Shown: positions 26,101 to 40,564, counted from the first letter of the stretch. The stretch: DNA of 64,000 nucleotides from Struthidea cinerea (GCA_013397865.1 VZTI01001286.1:247235-311234); one strand, 5' to 3'. Translations and numbers: made by a program. Notes: generated by a model not told the origin, from the letters alone.

Positions 26101-29004
26101 TCCTGTTGTTTTTAACTCTTTAATCTCATGAATGAGGTCTTACAATTTTGGACTCTATGACATTGACTATACTTCACAGATTTATAATTTTTTAAGTTCC
26201 TTGGCAAATTACAGGAAGATCAGTGAGGGAAAAGGCATTTTGAAACCTCTGTTGTCAGAGCTGGCTGCAGTTCACTCCTTTCCCCAAAACCTTTAATCCT
26301 CTTTTAAAATTACTTGTGTGTGTACACAAACCTGCCTGGAGTCCTAGCAAATTCCTTGAGAAAAGCTCAATTATGGGGAAGTAGAACCCTGTAATCAGAC
26401 ACAGTTATTAAGCACTCAGTCACTCACAACACTGAACTTGAAAAGCAATGCACCTTTACAAACCAACTTCCAAAATGTGATTTCTTGTTGCACAGCCCGT
26501 TTAAAAGAGAAACCCAGTTTGGCAACTGAATGCTTCACATGTGTTGGATTCAGCTGATTCTGAAGATTCTTAACACCCATTTGGAAGACAGGTTCTACAT
26601 GGCTTGGAGAGCACTGCAAGATGCAGGAAGAATGAGGGATGGTTAGTTATGGAAAGATATAGGAAGCTTAAGAACACCTGGGGGCAACTCAGCTGAGGCT
26701 GGAGGAAAATGTAGGAGGAGGGACAGAGAACTTCTGTGGATAATCAGAGCTGTCAAAGCTTTAGGATGAAAGCATCCAGTGTAGTCTGCTGCATTTGGTA
26801 TAATTGAACTGTATTGCTCTTCAATTTGTCTGATTGTTTTAGGAAGCCCATGTATTCTGGAAGGGTGTGCATTTGTTCAGTAGAGCGGAATAAGTTACAG
26901 AATATCTTGTTTCACTGAAATGAGATTTTATGTTCTACTTAGACCTCTCCCTAGAAAAGTGGTGACAGCGAAGGCCTCATTTTTTTCCCAAACTAATAGT
27001 GTTTGGAAATGGGTTGTAACAATATTGTCCCCACTCCAGAATTAGAATCCAGTTAAGAAACTTGGAAACACTTACTCATAGGAACAAATGTTCGTATTTA
27101 GAAAAGAACATGAAGAATTATTTTTCATTTTATTTCAGGTGTATCTGAAATATATTTTTATTATAGCATTTTGTTGTATCTCTTATTAGGCACTTCATAA
27201 TAGAACTCCTTTATTAAATTAGGAGAAATGTCATTGTAGGTTAAAAGGTACAATTCTTTGATTAAGTGGCTTGAAAATGTTTTTCATTAATTTTAATGTG
27301 CACTGAACATCAATTGCTTCTGCAAGTATTGCCTGGTGTTTGGTTATTCTTGTCCTACACATTTTCTCCTTGATTGTATTAAACTTACTTCACAATTTCC
27401 AGACCATAGCCACTGTTTTTCAATTGTTATTATTTTCTTATTGTAACATTTATCTGATATTTTGTTTACTTTTTTGTTGTTTCTCTGCATGCTGGAAAAG
27501 ACCTAATTACATGAGACTTTGAAGGGGAAAAACATAGATCTCAGATTTTAAGATAAATATGCTATTGCATTGCAACAGGTTTTTTTCCTTATTTAATCTT
27601 TCTTCTTCTTGATGAGAATGCCAGATTTCTAGATACGAAATTGTGGGATGGTTGTTTTGGGTCTAGAAAAGGCCTTTTCCACTGTATTAGCAATAAACTG
27701 ACAGCTTTCAGCTAGAGCACGCTCTATGGCCTGCTTTAGAGCTTTTCTGCTTTTTTTCAAGACATTTGGGCTATTGGTTTAATGAGAAAGACTTAACTGT
27801 CCTAGCAAACACAGGATTAACCACAGGACCCGTATTTTGGGGATGATGCCGTCGACTTCCCTTTAATGAGTACTCAGGTCCAAGGAGAATCCATTTTTCT
27901 CATCCACTTCTCCAGTATGTTGTGTTCTCTAGGCTACTCTAACTTCTTAGCGTTAGTTCCACCAGGCCTCAGATGTTTATTTCTCTGCAGTTTTACATGG
28001 GATATAGCAATGGCTCCAGGCTGTGGTTTAAGCAGTAGGATCCAGCCAGACAATGGGAATTGTCTTTTGCTGTAGTAAATACATGGGCTTGTTTACACGT
28101 TACCACTTAAACTGCATCCAAGCAAAACTTAATTAGATGCTGTGCCAGGAAAAAACTATAAGAGAGGAAAGGAGAACAGCTGCTTTTGTCATCTGCTTCA
28201 GTCCTCAGACCTACAAAGGTGAGAGAAGTGTGACTGGCTTATTTCCACCAAGAGAGTGAAGAGGTGAACAAGCATGCATCTTTCACTCAGGTTATCTTAT
28301 CTAGTAAAACAGGAGGGAAGACAAGCCTATTTGCTGGTAAACCAAACTGAAGATCATGTGCTGGATCTAAATCTGTTGCGATGTTATTTTTGAACAGATT
28401 TCTTACCAGAAAATTTCTCCTATGTCTAGGACATTTATTTTTAAAATAAAATGTCTTAACACAAATATATTTACTAAATAGGTTTTCATTGTTTGGGGTG
28501 TTGTTGTTATTGTTGTTGTTGTTCATACAGGCCTAAGATGCATTGTATTCTGGGGTGCTCATTTCTTGCTACTTCTACTTTACATATTTTTACTACATTT
28601 AGATCTTGATGACTGTTTAAAAGAGCTGTTTATGTTTCAAACCTCCCTTTCCTCTTCTTCCCCAAAACTTACAATGGCAGCTGCCACTCTGGCTTGCTTT
28701 TTCCGTGGTTACACATTGTCACTGCCACCCCCTGCATGGATAGCTGTCATTTGGTCCTTGGTATGTCGTACTGATCAGGTTTGTGATGTTGTGTGAGCCA
28801 GAGTATCACCAGCTGAGAGCCAGCTGGGCTTTGTCTCAGAGGCAATTTGTCACCTGTGAAATACTAGAGCTTTCTGTCCCATTCTAATCTATCCTTACCT
28901 CACACATGAGTATTCTTTGTCACCCAAAGGAAGACATTTTATGCTGAGTTTCCTTCAGCCAGTTCCTTCACCACAGTAGAAAGGAAATGGCTAAACTGAG
29001 GAGA
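23125..29004. other. Intergenic, nothing recognised
   Basis: Strongly AT-rich (especially 23580-24500 and 27060-27620), with the GTT microsatellite at 28497. No gene or transposon seen. Confidence 0.65.
28497..28523. repeat. (GTT)n microsatellite
   Basis: Seven or so GTT units with one ATT interruption. On the minus strand this gives a poly-asparagine reading that has no coding meaning. Confidence 0.85.
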
Positions 29005-29421
29005 AGCCATATGAGGAGCAGCTGAGGTCACTTGGTCTGTTCAGCCTGGAGAAGAGGAGACTGAGGGGAGACCTCACTGCAGTTTTCAAAGTCCTCATAT
29101 CAGGAAGAGGAGGGGCAGGCAGTGATCTCTTCTCCAGTGTGACCAGTGACAGGACCCCAGGGAATGGCCTGAAGTTCTGTGAGGGGAGGTTTAGGTTGGA
29201 TATCAGGAAAAGCTTCTTCTCTCAGAGGGTGGTCAGGCACTGGAACAGGCTCCCCAGGGCAGTGGTCACAGCACCAAGCCTGACCAGAGTTCAAGAAGCA
29301 TTTGGACAATGCTCTCAGGCACATGGTGTGACTCTTGTGGCTGTCCTGTGCAGGGCCAAGAGCTGGACTTTGATAATCCCTGTGAGTCCCATCCAAATCA
29401 AGATATTCTATGATTCTATGA
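29005..29421 (+). mobile_element. CR1 LINE 3' fragment with intact terminal octamers
   Basis: Contains TTCAGCCTGGAGAAGAGGAG, the reading GRFRLDIRKSFFSQRVVRHWNRLP, and ends in ATTCTATGATTCTATGA, the tandem octamer characteristic of CR1 3' ends. It looks like the least diverged CR1 piece in the window. Only about 0.4 kb remains, so it is 5'-truncated at insertion. Confidence 0.88.
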
Positions 29422-31824
29422 ACTATTTTCTCCTTTTAAAAAAGTTTTTATTACTCCGGAATTAGCATTGGTAAGTTCTGCTCAGCAATGAGAAAACAAG
29501 TGGTTAAAACTCCATAATTTCTGGTGCAATGATGTGAGTGCAGTATTGACATTCTGGGCTGGTGCAGAAGATCAGCCTCCAAGGCTGGCAGAGCTGCAAA
29601 GCAAACATCTTATATTGACAGACTGGCTACGACTGAAATTACCCCGAGGATGGCAGCTGAGAATATCCAATGTAAACATGGTACAGTGAACCAAAATTAT
29701 TTATTTAGTAGCTTGCCCCATTCTTCAGTCAGTCCTATTGTACTTCCATCCCATTTTGGTTGTCACAAGCAGCCTCTTCACTGAAGTTTAAGCCTTTGGT
29801 AATGAATTGATTTCTCCCATGTGTTTGTACAACTGACTCACTCTACAGTGAGGTTTTATATTATTCTGCAATGTGACAAATATGTTAATGTATGCAGAAC
29901 AATGATTCCTGTTCTGGCAGACATTTGCTGTGCTCACACATTCAATAAAGAAAAAATTTTTTCATGCTATAAAGTACTCTGATATGACTATAATGCTATG
30001 GCTCACTAAACTTGCTTTAAATTGACTCTCAGCCTACTGATCAGATTATCAAAACCCAAAGAACTGCTCCCTTTGCTTTCCTGTAGCAGTAATTTAAGAA
30101 GGCAAAATACCATTAAGCTCATTGAGGCATGATTAACACTCAAACACACAGAAGTGAGAAGTCCATAAAAATGTGATCTTGCACTTAGTTATTATGTCTC
30201 ACAGGTATTTAGGTGGTTTGGAGAAAATTATTTGTGAGGCAGAAACTGGACATCTTTCAGCTCTTGTAAAAAAATCTCTATCTGATATTCTATTTGGCAG
30301 CCAAAGACTGTATTCACATATAGTGGTAGTATAACAGTTGCTGAGATTTTCTATTTATGGCCATTTATGTTTATCACACTAAGCATAATTTTTATCCTTG
30401 ACTTTTGCATATTTAAGACAAAATCAAGTTGACAAAGCCAATAGAAAAAAAACTCAAATTGTGTTTCTATGTTGGTAGAATAGCCCTTGAGGAGACAGAA
30501 TGTTCCCAGAAGATGCTAAAACAAACATGCAAACAGAACTCTAAAATAGGACCAAGGCAAGAGTTCAAGTGCTTTATTTTCTTTCTGAGACAGGCAGCTT
30601 AACTCTTTGCTCTAAAGATACAGATCAAATAAATCCAGAAAGTTAGATGCTGAATCACTGTCTGAAAGGTTATTTTAAAGATGTTGGAACACAAGCTCGA
30701 GGTCCCATTCAGCGTAAGGTTTCCACTGTATGGATGAATGGCAAGGATAACCCTTATGCATCAGTGGAAATTAACTAGAAAAGTTTAACCATGGAAGAAA
30801 GGAATGTCCGTATTAATGGACGCCAAATGTCATCACTTCAGCTTTATCAATGGTCTTAAGGAAATTTTTATCATAAAAGGGTGCAAATGGGGGGATAGAT
30901 GATGTTGGCTGATTTAGCTTTGCAGCAGTGGCTCTTGAAAACACAGGAACTCTATGTTGTGCATATGTGTATATATATGTGCATTAAAGTATTTTGTAGA
31001 TGAGAGACTGTGGATTATGTTCAGCCCAGAAGCAGTTTTCATGGCCTTGTTTAGAGGTCACAGATATACAAGCAATTTTAACCCTGTGAATTTCAATGTA
31101 CGTCTGCACCGAATGGCACCTGTCAAGCTTCACCAACACCTATGGGAGCAATATATTTAAAAAAATATGGGAATGTAATGCATCAGCCTGTCAGGTCTAA
31201 TATCATCTGCCAAACAGGGTCATCAGACAGCTGCTGCACATTCACACTTGCTGTGTATGACCACATGCACATGTACAACGATTAATCTGGGTTGGCTTCA
31301 GGCTGTCTGGCAGTAAACTGAGTGCAGTGGGGCTGACCACACAGAAGCCATTTCTCTAAACCCGGGCCTTGTTCTCATCTTGTTGAGGGCCATGTACTGC
31401 TCCTGCCTCTCTCAGCAGATTCTCATGAAAGATTCAGCCCCAAGCTGACCTAATTAAATGTCAATGGTGGGAGGCTGCTGCCTCTGATATGTATCTAGAG
31501 TGAGCTACTGGAGGAAATGATTAATCCTGTCTGTAAGCAGAATGTTTTGTGACAGTCATTGGTTTGTCAAAGCTTTCCTATGGCAACTTGAGTTTGAGAC
31601 ACAGCAGAGGACATAAAGGGAAGGTTCTGGAGACCATTGGTTAAAACTACATTTTATTCTATACTTTCTCCCTTAGACTATTAATTCCATTATGTGACAT
31701 ACTAATTTTTTTCTTTATGTAGAGGGAAGGAATTGAAGGAATTTTTCCATGCTGTTTCAAGTGTCTTAATTTCTAGTGTCTATTTCATAAATAAGAATGG
31801 GATAGAGACCCATTCATTCCAGAT
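29422..31824. other. Intergenic, nothing recognised
   Basis: Only a short TG/TA run near 30957-30980. No open frame of interest. Confidence 0.65.
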
Positions 31825-32293
31825 TAGCATGGTCTTTCTTGTACTGGGAAGCCCAAAACTGGGCACAGGGCTGTGGATGCAGCATCGCCAGTGCTGAAGT
31901 GAGGGCAAACATCACATCCCTTGACCTGCTAGCAGTAGTCTTCCTACAACAGGCCAAGGTGTGCTTGGCCTCCTATTCTGCAAGTGTATATTGATGGCTC
32001 ATGTTCAGCTTGATATTTACCAGGCCCCCAGATTTTTTTCTACAAACCACAGTTTGGATTCCAGCCTGTACTGGTACATAGAGTTGTTCTGGTCTATTCT
32101 ACATTCCCATTATTTGATTTCATAAGGTTCCTGTTGGCCCACATCCCCAGCTGCTATGGGCTCTCTGAATCGCAATCCAGCCCTCTAGCATGGGAATTAC
32201 TCCCATTACTGGATGTGGCCCAGGGCTTCCTGGGGTACTTTCTCGCCTGTTACTTGGGTCATTAGCAGAGTTAAGCGATACCAGTTCTAGTTA
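31825..32293 (-). mobile_element. Old CR1 LINE internal fragment, minus orientation
   Basis: Read on the plus strand it shows the reversed RT C-terminal part of CR1: GTACTGGGAAGCCCAAAACTGG, TTGACCTGCTAGCAGTAGTC, GGCTCATGTTCAGCTTG, then GGGTCATTAGCAGAGTTAA. It is highly diverged with indels, and lacks the CR1 3' tail, so it is an ancient internal remnant. Confidence 0.7.
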
Positions 32294-33383
32294 GTGCCTC
32301 AAAATATGTCTACATCGTTAAATGAACTGTATTTTTATGTGTTGCTTTATTCCCACTGTGCTTCTAAAGGTTTTGGTTTTGTTTATCTTGCTTGCTGAGG
32401 TTTTTATGAAGGTGAGACTTCTGTTGACCACAGAAAAAAGAATTGCAGTTATGTGCCCATTTTCCCCTGCTTCCCAACTGCCCATGACTATAAATACATC
32501 AATCATTTTATTTAACTGCTATTCTGTACCTTTAAAATGTGGTTAATATTTCTAAAGCACTGTGAAGTGCTGTAGTGAAAAACTGCCAAATTTTATAAAA
32601 TAAAGATTTGTGCTTCTGGAATTTAAAAATAGAAGCCTAATTTTTCAGATATGAAAAAAGGGAAAATTAGAGTTAAATAATTTTATGAGTGTAACTCCAA
32701 TTATAAATGGATCAATGTCAGAAAAGCCTCCATCTTCTCTCTTATGATGGTCTTAATAAAGGATTTTCTCTCCTATCCTGGCTGTTAAACTGATTGCTCC
32801 TGATGATCTTCAAAAACAATCCCAGACCAGCTAGCCAGTACTGACAGGCCTAATGTAGAAATTCTCTTGATCTTGAGTAGTTCTCATCACATGGCCACAA
32901 ATCTGTAGCTTTTGAAGACAGTCTCAAACTATTTTTGTTCCTTTACAAGCAGAACACACAACTAGATCTTGACAGACTGTCAGTGAGGGTTCACCCTTGA
33001 AGAGATGTACTCCTGGTCAGTATTAGCAAGACCTTACTGCCAGGCAAATCCAGAGCTCCTGACTCAGGATAGATTTATCTTTGATTTTGTCATTAGAGGT
33101 GGTGAATGTTACTCACCGAGTATTATTGATACCTATGATGAACTACTGGCTTGATTGACAATTGGTAGGGAAGTGAAATATACTGTAGTTTTTCTCCTTC
33201 ACACAATGCCAGGCAGTAAACCTGTCATGGCATTGTAGTGACTAATTACAGATGGCCTCGGGGTGATGGACTTTCTCTGACAGGCCTTTTGCCAAGGAAC
33301 ATGTAGCAGCACTAAGCAACTACATCTTGCAACAGGTGACTTTCAACCAAATGTAGAAATGGCAGAAGTATGTCACATCGAAG
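32294..33383. other. Intergenic, nothing recognised
   Basis: Between the old CR1 piece and the coding-like remnant. No repeat or gene signal. Confidence 0.6.
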
Positions 33384-33956
33384 TTATTGTTTCCAAGGAA
33401 GTGGAGTGTGGTTTATGGTGAGCTTAATGATGAACTTAGTGAGAGTTTCTTGCAGTTCTCTCGGTTTAAATGATGGGCTCTATGAAGAGCCCTTTGTGAG
33501 AAGTACCACAGCTGACCTGACTGACACATGAATGACAGATTCCTGTGGTGGGAAAGAAAGGTACTTCACTGCAGGTGATGTTTAACCAATTCTGATAGAC
33601 CATCCTTTCAGCAAGTTTCTTTAGAAAGTTTTGCATTTGTAAAGGATAATGGCGAATGAGCTGCATTTCTGCTTCTTCATGCTGAAAGTTGAGTTTCCGG
33701 TCATTCCAGAGGGCTGAGTGTAAAAGGCGCTTGCTCTGGTTTTTCATTAAAGCTGTCAGAACTGCTACCTCTCTTTCACGACCTGACAGCACAGGCTTTT
33801 GAGTTCACTGGAGAATGCACTCTGGAAGGCTTGTTCAGCACCAGTCTGATATGCAGGACAGTGGGGGGCTGCTGTGTGAGCTTCATCTGACCAGGTCAGG
33901 GTGGGTGTGCTTGTCTCTGAGCCATCTCCTGTAGCTGGCACATGCTGTGTGACAAA
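33384..33956 (-). pseudogene. Possible degraded coding remnant, unassigned
   Basis: Three successive protein-like readings on the minus strand: 33956-33768 (…TWSDEAHTAAPHCPAYQTG…), 33792-33466 in another frame (KRLLHSALWNDRKLN…, LQMQNFLKKLAERMVYQNW…), and 33476-33384 back in the first frame (ELQETLTKFIIKLTINHTPL…, stop TAA). They are collinear, and the frame changes twice, as in a decayed gene or retrocopy. I recognise no family, see no poly-A tail or intron signals, and cannot exclude chance open frames. Confidence 0.25.
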
Positions 33957-36900
33957 CTACATCTGTCACCACAGTGGTAAATAATTTATCATAAACTCAT
34001 TTGAACACAGTAGAGGATGGATTGAAAAGGTGGATTAGAAGTAGCCTTTTTTAGCTGTCCTACTAGCTTTCACGCTTCTCTGTGTGCTGTGTAACAGCAG
34101 AGAAGCTGTGCAAGCTGCTTGTGTCCTGACAAGCCTTTCTTATTGCAGTGGTAAGGCAGGCTTGCTGCTATCTGACTGAGATCTTCTGTATAGGAATGAA
34201 GAAAACAGCTCTTCTAAATTGTGTGAGTGCAAAACCAACTTTTCTGATGTTTTCCACATTACATAGGACTGAGTTTGTGAGTGTGGCCATAAGGTAGGGT
34301 AGCCAAACTGTCTTTAAAATTTTATCCTATTTGTGCTGGACAGGACTAAAAACAATTGAAGAACTTGCTTTTCATAGATTCACTTGAACAAAGAAAACTT
34401 CCTTCTTTGTTTATGAAGGCTGTGGGACAAGTGAGAAATAAATATGCACACACATTTACCTGTTTCTCCAGTTAACAAGATAAGGAAATCTGTGTGGTAA
34501 CACAAAATGTTTTCATCAAGTGAAAATAATCTCAGGTAGCATGGATTATAATAACAGGCTTCTACACAGACTCCACTGTATGTGGCCTAAGTGATGGAAG
34601 TACTAAGTATGCTGAAAATATATAAATTATTTATAAGGAGTAACGCATTTAAAATTGTCACGGCACTTTATTAACTTTTCACTCAGGTGGGGACTGTTGT
34701 GACGACAATACAATACACTTTGCTTGGGTTTTTTTTATTTTTTGGTTTGTTTGGGTTTTTTGCTAGAGATTACTGATTCATGTGGAAAGTCTCTAGATTT
34801 GACATCATCTTTCCATGACTAAATTGCTACATAATCTTAAAATAAGAAAGTTCTGCTGTCAATACTGATTGATGCATTATTAGTATTTTCCTATATTTCA
34901 TTTGCTTCCTTTCACTTTTCTGTTACTATGCTTGTCACTCTTAGAACATGTTCTGCATGTTTAATATTTAATATTCAGAGGAATTGCACATATGCTTTTG
35001 GTTCAGTACTTAAAAGCATTAGTCTCATAAATAAACCTGTAGCTAGCTGCAAGAAACCTATTTATTTATTTTCTGTCTCATTCTGATAGCTATTTCTGTA
35101 TTTATTTTTTCATTAATACACCCTTCTTTGGTTGCTTACACCACACCCTTGGAAGTTTTCATCCAGCTATTACTAGTTCTATTCCCTTCAGTATCCATCA
35201 GAGACTTTATTAAAGACAGTCTCTTTTTTTCCAATCATTCAATGGAGTAAAAATAATCCTTTTTAACCCATCAATTCCTCCTGGAACACACCCATAGAGA
35301 GTTATTCTTGACAGTTTTCATTCTATATAATTTTAAAATTCCCATCTGGCCACACAGAACAAGAAGCAGAAAGTACATATGTTTGAAAGGTTTCCCATGA
35401 TAAAATGTATGATTCTCCATCTCCAGAGTGCACATGGGAACTTGGTCTAAAAGGAGCTCTCAGGTCCTTTTGTCATAGGTAGATCATGACATACTTCCAC
35501 CCCTCACAAGGGACACCTTGTCTTGTCATTGTCCCAGCCTCTGGGAGTCCAGCAGCGTCTCTGCAAACTCACTTCTCTGCTGCCACTCAGGAGAGAGACA
35601 GTTCCCATCAGGACAAGTATTTGAAATCATGGTGTTATTGATAGTAGCTACGAATGAGCTAAATTTCTTGCTTCCCTTGTTTACTGTTCTGAGAAAATGA
35701 AGTTAATTGCTCAGAGTATTACAGCAAATAATACTGGATAACCATGGCTGTGTACCACCATGCTGAAACTGCTTCTATGTTGTTTTTGGAGAGGATTTCT
35801 CAGCTAAATCCGTACCATGATGTCCACAGTACAGCCTTGAGAGGAGAGAAGCTAAAAAATGCCCTCACCCTGTTGTATGAGTGTCTGCAGAAGCAGCCTT
35901 CCCTCTGGAAAACTGCATCCCAACTAATCCATGTCTGATTCTTGGGGCTGGTAGACACAGTCACATAGAGACTTGTCATCTGCTGCAGGTGGAATTGGAT
36001 ACTCCAGATTTTCCAGCTGAGCAACGTGATTATGTATGGCAGAGGTCTTCTCACATGTTTGGACCAATGGATGTTTAATTAATCTATGCAATATGAAATT
36101 TTCTTCAGCAAGAAATGTGGTGCTGTCTTGATTCCAGAAAGCACAAATAACCAGTGCTCAGGACAGGACAGTTTCTTGAGGAAGTTCAAATCCTTAATTC
36201 AAACTGGACAAAGAAGAGAGTTTTCACATTCCTGGTGACCACGCTCGCTGTGACTCTCAGCACTGCCTTCGGTGTGGCTACGTGCTGAAGATTATTTTAA
36301 TGACAGAACTGGGAGCTCACCTTAGAGGTTGACCTCATCAGATTGGTCACCAGCAGCCTGCTGGGGCAGTGCTTTAGATGGATCACTTCTCGCTGTTGTC
36401 TAACTAGGTTTCTTCAAGATGGGAACCGAGACATGTACCCAACCTAAAATGCTTGCAAGTGACTGTCTCTGAGCACACAGTAACTGGCCCCCATATTTTC
36501 TCTGTGGAAAATGGGCAATGCGGTTCCTTAATGCAGAAGAGATCTAATTGGGACAACTGGATTTTTTGGCAGGAGACATCTCCATGAAAGAAATTTTTTT
36601 CTTTTATGTTGCCAATTAGATTCCTGAGCCAAAATCAAGTAAAGCACCTGAACTCTTCAAAGAAAAGGTTCAGGGTTCTTTGGTATAGGGCAAACATTAC
36701 ATTTTTCCTTGTTTTGTTTTGTGAAAGGTAAAGTGATTTACTTCTCACAAGGTAAATTGTGAAAGGTAAATTGACTGAAATTTTCTGAGAATGAAAAGGC
36801 AAAATGTGAAGAAAGCAGGGACTGGCCTGAGAAAGTCTGGCACAGGGCTCAGCACAAAGTGTTTAACTTTGACAGCGTTTTATGGGCAAGTGAAAAGATA

Positions 36901-39900
36901 CCCTGAATCAAAGATCTTGGTAACTCATAACAGACATTGCACCCCAGTCAGTCAGGGGGGTTTACTTTCCTGGGAGTTAAGATTACAATTAGAATTCTGT
37001 AGCAATTAAAAAAGAATCAAGCTAACAGGGAATAAGATGGCTATTGTGAGAAATTCTTCATATTAGTAGCCTTTTATGGTCATCTGCCTTCATAGCCATA
37101 AATTTCTACTCAGATTGCTGTCCTTCCAATGAAAATGTTTGACTAAGAGCGTGATTTGCTTTTTTTATAAGTAAAGAGCTTGTTCTCAAGAAATAAGTAC
37201 TCCATTTTTTTTTCCCTTTGGGAAACAAGAACAGCAAGAGATGTTACTCAGCAGAACTGGATAAACTGTTTGCTTTACTTTACACTGTATTTTTATTTTT
37301 CTTAATCTAGGCAAGATGGGCTTGGATGGAAGAGATTTTATTTATTTATTTGATACTTAGTCTAGCAAAAGCTATTCCAAAATCCAAGGTGAAAACAGAG
37401 ATGTTAAATGAGGACTTTCATCCAGGGACAATGTGGATATACCTACCTGAAGTATGTCTTTGCTATAAAAGGACTCTAAGCTGAGCATGGGGGTTTAAAT
37501 ATGAGCAATTACCTAAGGCTGGTGGGATTTATGTTACCTCCAGCTGGGCCTATCTTCTATTGAATAAGTCACCCAGGAGATTCCTGAGATTGAGTCATTT
37601 TGCCAGACTGAGATCCTTTTGCAGAGGTCTGTTGTCCTCATCACAAATGGAAATTATGAGAATGCCCTTGAGGACAGTTAAGACATGAGGTGTTGGGTGT
37701 GAGCCTAACAAGTGACTTGAGAGAGCACTGAGATATGGGAGCAAAACATCTCAACCCCCAAACACTTGATCAGTTTTTTCTTGATTTTGATAGGTAATCT
37801 GCCTGAAAGTTCCTGAAACATCTGAGGCCATGCTCTCTTGCTTCCTCTGTAAGTGATCTTATCTGAGTGTTTTGGTACCTTTGTACCTGTGCCCAGGCTA
37901 CAGAAAGGAGCTGAGTGTTTTTTTGTTGTTTTAATGTGATTTTTTCTCAACGCCTATGAGAGTTATGCATGAGAGGGATTCATGGCTCCTGTTTTTCAGA
38001 GATGTGGTGGTAGTGCAGCTTCTTGTATTCAATAACTCACAATTCAGTTGGTGCTATGAAAAATCTGCAGCGAATCAGGTGAGTGCCTAAAGTCTTGAAT
38101 ATCTTACTGGAGAGGACAGTAAAAATGTACAGCAGAGGCTCAAGTTAAGAAAACCAGATATTAAATTATATTCAAGACAGAGATAAGGTTTATTAGCTTG
38201 GATGTCGTGTTGTGCTATGGTTCTTCTGACATGGAATTAGTTCTCACTGAGAAAATCTAGGTTCTTATGGGCATTGTGCAGGTCTGTGTGACTGTGCTTG
38301 TGACTGGCCTCATCTTCAAGAAGCCCCAGTACGGATTTGGATGAAAAATGCGGGATGAAAGCCTACAGAAATGTTTAAGTGGAGTCTATTGGACAAATGT
38401 TTTTGCTACCGAACTGAGAGAAGCCTAATGATCCAGGGCAAAGCTGGTATCTCTAGATCCTCCAATGCAGCTATGTATTGCCACTTGGATAACATACTTG
38501 TGTTATGTCCCTGAGTGCAACCATGTCTGTCCTCCAAACCACTTATCTCTTGTATTGAACTACTTGTACCTGGTACTTTTATCTCTTGTATTGAACTACT
38601 TGTACCTGGTACTTCTGATTAAGATAATGGTACTTTTGAATATGATGAACTGAAACTTTGTGGTTAGAGTAGTCTATAATCACGCTAGGTGTTTTGTACT
38701 TTGGTTTAAATTGCCAAGTTTCCCATGACTCAGTCCGTTCAAGCTTTGGCAGTTCCAGGGTGAACAAACATATATGCACATACACATGTTTTCTTTGAGA
38801 TATTATTAACAAGAATGTAGAGGATTTATTGCAGCTTTCCTGCTTGACTGGTGAACAAGTTTGTTCTGGCTATACATTTGGATCCCATCCAACGTTTTTT
38901 GTTTACAGAAATGGTCTCTCAGCTTCCATTTAGGCAGTCATTTAACATCACTTTCCTTCACCTATTGCTACCTGTCATTGTAAAAAAATCACTGAGTTTT
39001 TACTTGTCTTCCTAAAATGCAATACACTGCTCTACACCCATTCTGTGGAATTAAGGGAGATTCATAAAACCTTGGAGCAGGTGCTGAAATTGCTGATCAA
39101 TTCACTGAGGTGTGGACATGTACGCATACACACACACCCTGTCAGCCCTTCTTGTGACAGGCCTGGCCCAGGAAATATTTGAAACCGCAAGTTCAGAATG
39201 CCTTGCAAAACCTTACCATCCCCTTCCTAAAGCTCCTCTGGTAGCATTGAGCCATGGTCAGCATGAAGAAAGCCTCATAGCTGTCCACTGGTAGAGTGCA
39301 AGAACCAGCTGAACTTGCATGTGCTGAGATACTGCAGAAAAACTGTGGTGTGACATCCACTTCACCGACATGGCCAGGCTATGCCCTAGCTCTTCCCCAG
39401 TCTAGGCTCACAGATTTTCTCTCTGGAGAACTAGGGCACAAGGAGAGAGAAAGAAAAATGTCTGGGTTTCATCCCAGACATAAAACATGACTCCGGAGTG
39501 CATGCCTTTTCTTGTGAAATGCAGAAGTGGTCCTGGGCTCCAACATTACTACTGCTCTGTGTTGCTGCTACAACATCTACCAAAAACTTGCCTGGATTTT
39601 AAAAGTAATTGTCAACGAAAAGCCTGATATCTTGCTCTCATAATATGACCTCACTTCAGAGTAAAAAATGTGGCATTCAGAAATATGGATAGAGAAGGGT
39701 CACTAGATAACAATACCTCAGGGCTTGTCTTTGTATTTTAAGCATGTTTGTCTCTGGGATTTCTCTGACAATTAGGCAATGACTGAGGAACCTAAACCTT
39801 AGTCTGAAACACTGAGGGAGGTAATAGGGCACCTATTCACTCTTAGTTAGTCCCAAAGGGCAGCCTCCCTCCCCGTCCCCTGGGATAACTATGACTACAA

Positions 39901-40564
39901 CAGAGATGTGACCAGGGCATTTAGAGACATCACTTGACCTCAGGGCAATTTAGGTTGATTGTAACAAAAGCAGTGTGATTATCTCAGACCTGGGCTGTTA
40001 CATACACAGGGAAGAACTAGATATATTTTAAAATTAAACAGTACAATGTTAAAGAAAAACACATGACATTAAAAAAATTACTTAAAAATAAATGTCTCTA
40101 ATTTTCCATCCTCTGAAGTTTACTAAAGAAAATCGAATTGTGCCGGAGTCTGTATCCTGGTCATCCTGCAGCAAATCCAATGTTAGCAACACAGACTGAA
40201 GCTGATCATCAGGTTAATTTTTTCCCATTGTTTTTCTTTACCAGGCAATCATGTTCTATGTGACATTTAACACACAGATCAGGCATCACTTTAAAAGTGC
40301 TCACATGGCTGTTTCCCTCTTTGTTCTGGGAAGAGGCTCTCCTGGAGCATCACTGCTCAGCAGCAGCTGTCGCCTTCTGATTTCCGGTTTCCAGTACTGA
40401 GGAGTTTAGTTGCCTTTGTTCTTAAACAAATTGTAGTCTCTTTCTTATAGTAGCCATCTATCCCCTTCATGATCTACAGTCCTCCCCAGAGGCACACTGT
40501 TCCTGTTCCTCCTGCCGCCCTTCTCTGCACCTATTCAAGTTGGTTTAATCTACAAAAAGAATGG
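33957..40564. other. Intergenic, one recent tandem duplication
   Basis: Holds the 36-base duplication at 38544-38615, a T/G-rich run near 34728-34762, and a small imperfect repeat (GTGAAAGGTAAA) near 36721-36770. No coding evidence. Confidence 0.6.
38544..38615. repeat. 36-base tandem duplication
   Basis: Unit TATCTCTTGTATTGAACTAC... (36 bases) occurs twice in direct succession, 38544-38579 and 38580-38615, differing only in the last base. The near identity implies a recent duplication. It lies in non-coding DNA. Confidence 0.95.

Noticed and set aside
28287..28526. Poly-asparagine protein
   Set aside because: Produced by translating the reverse of the GTT microsatellite.
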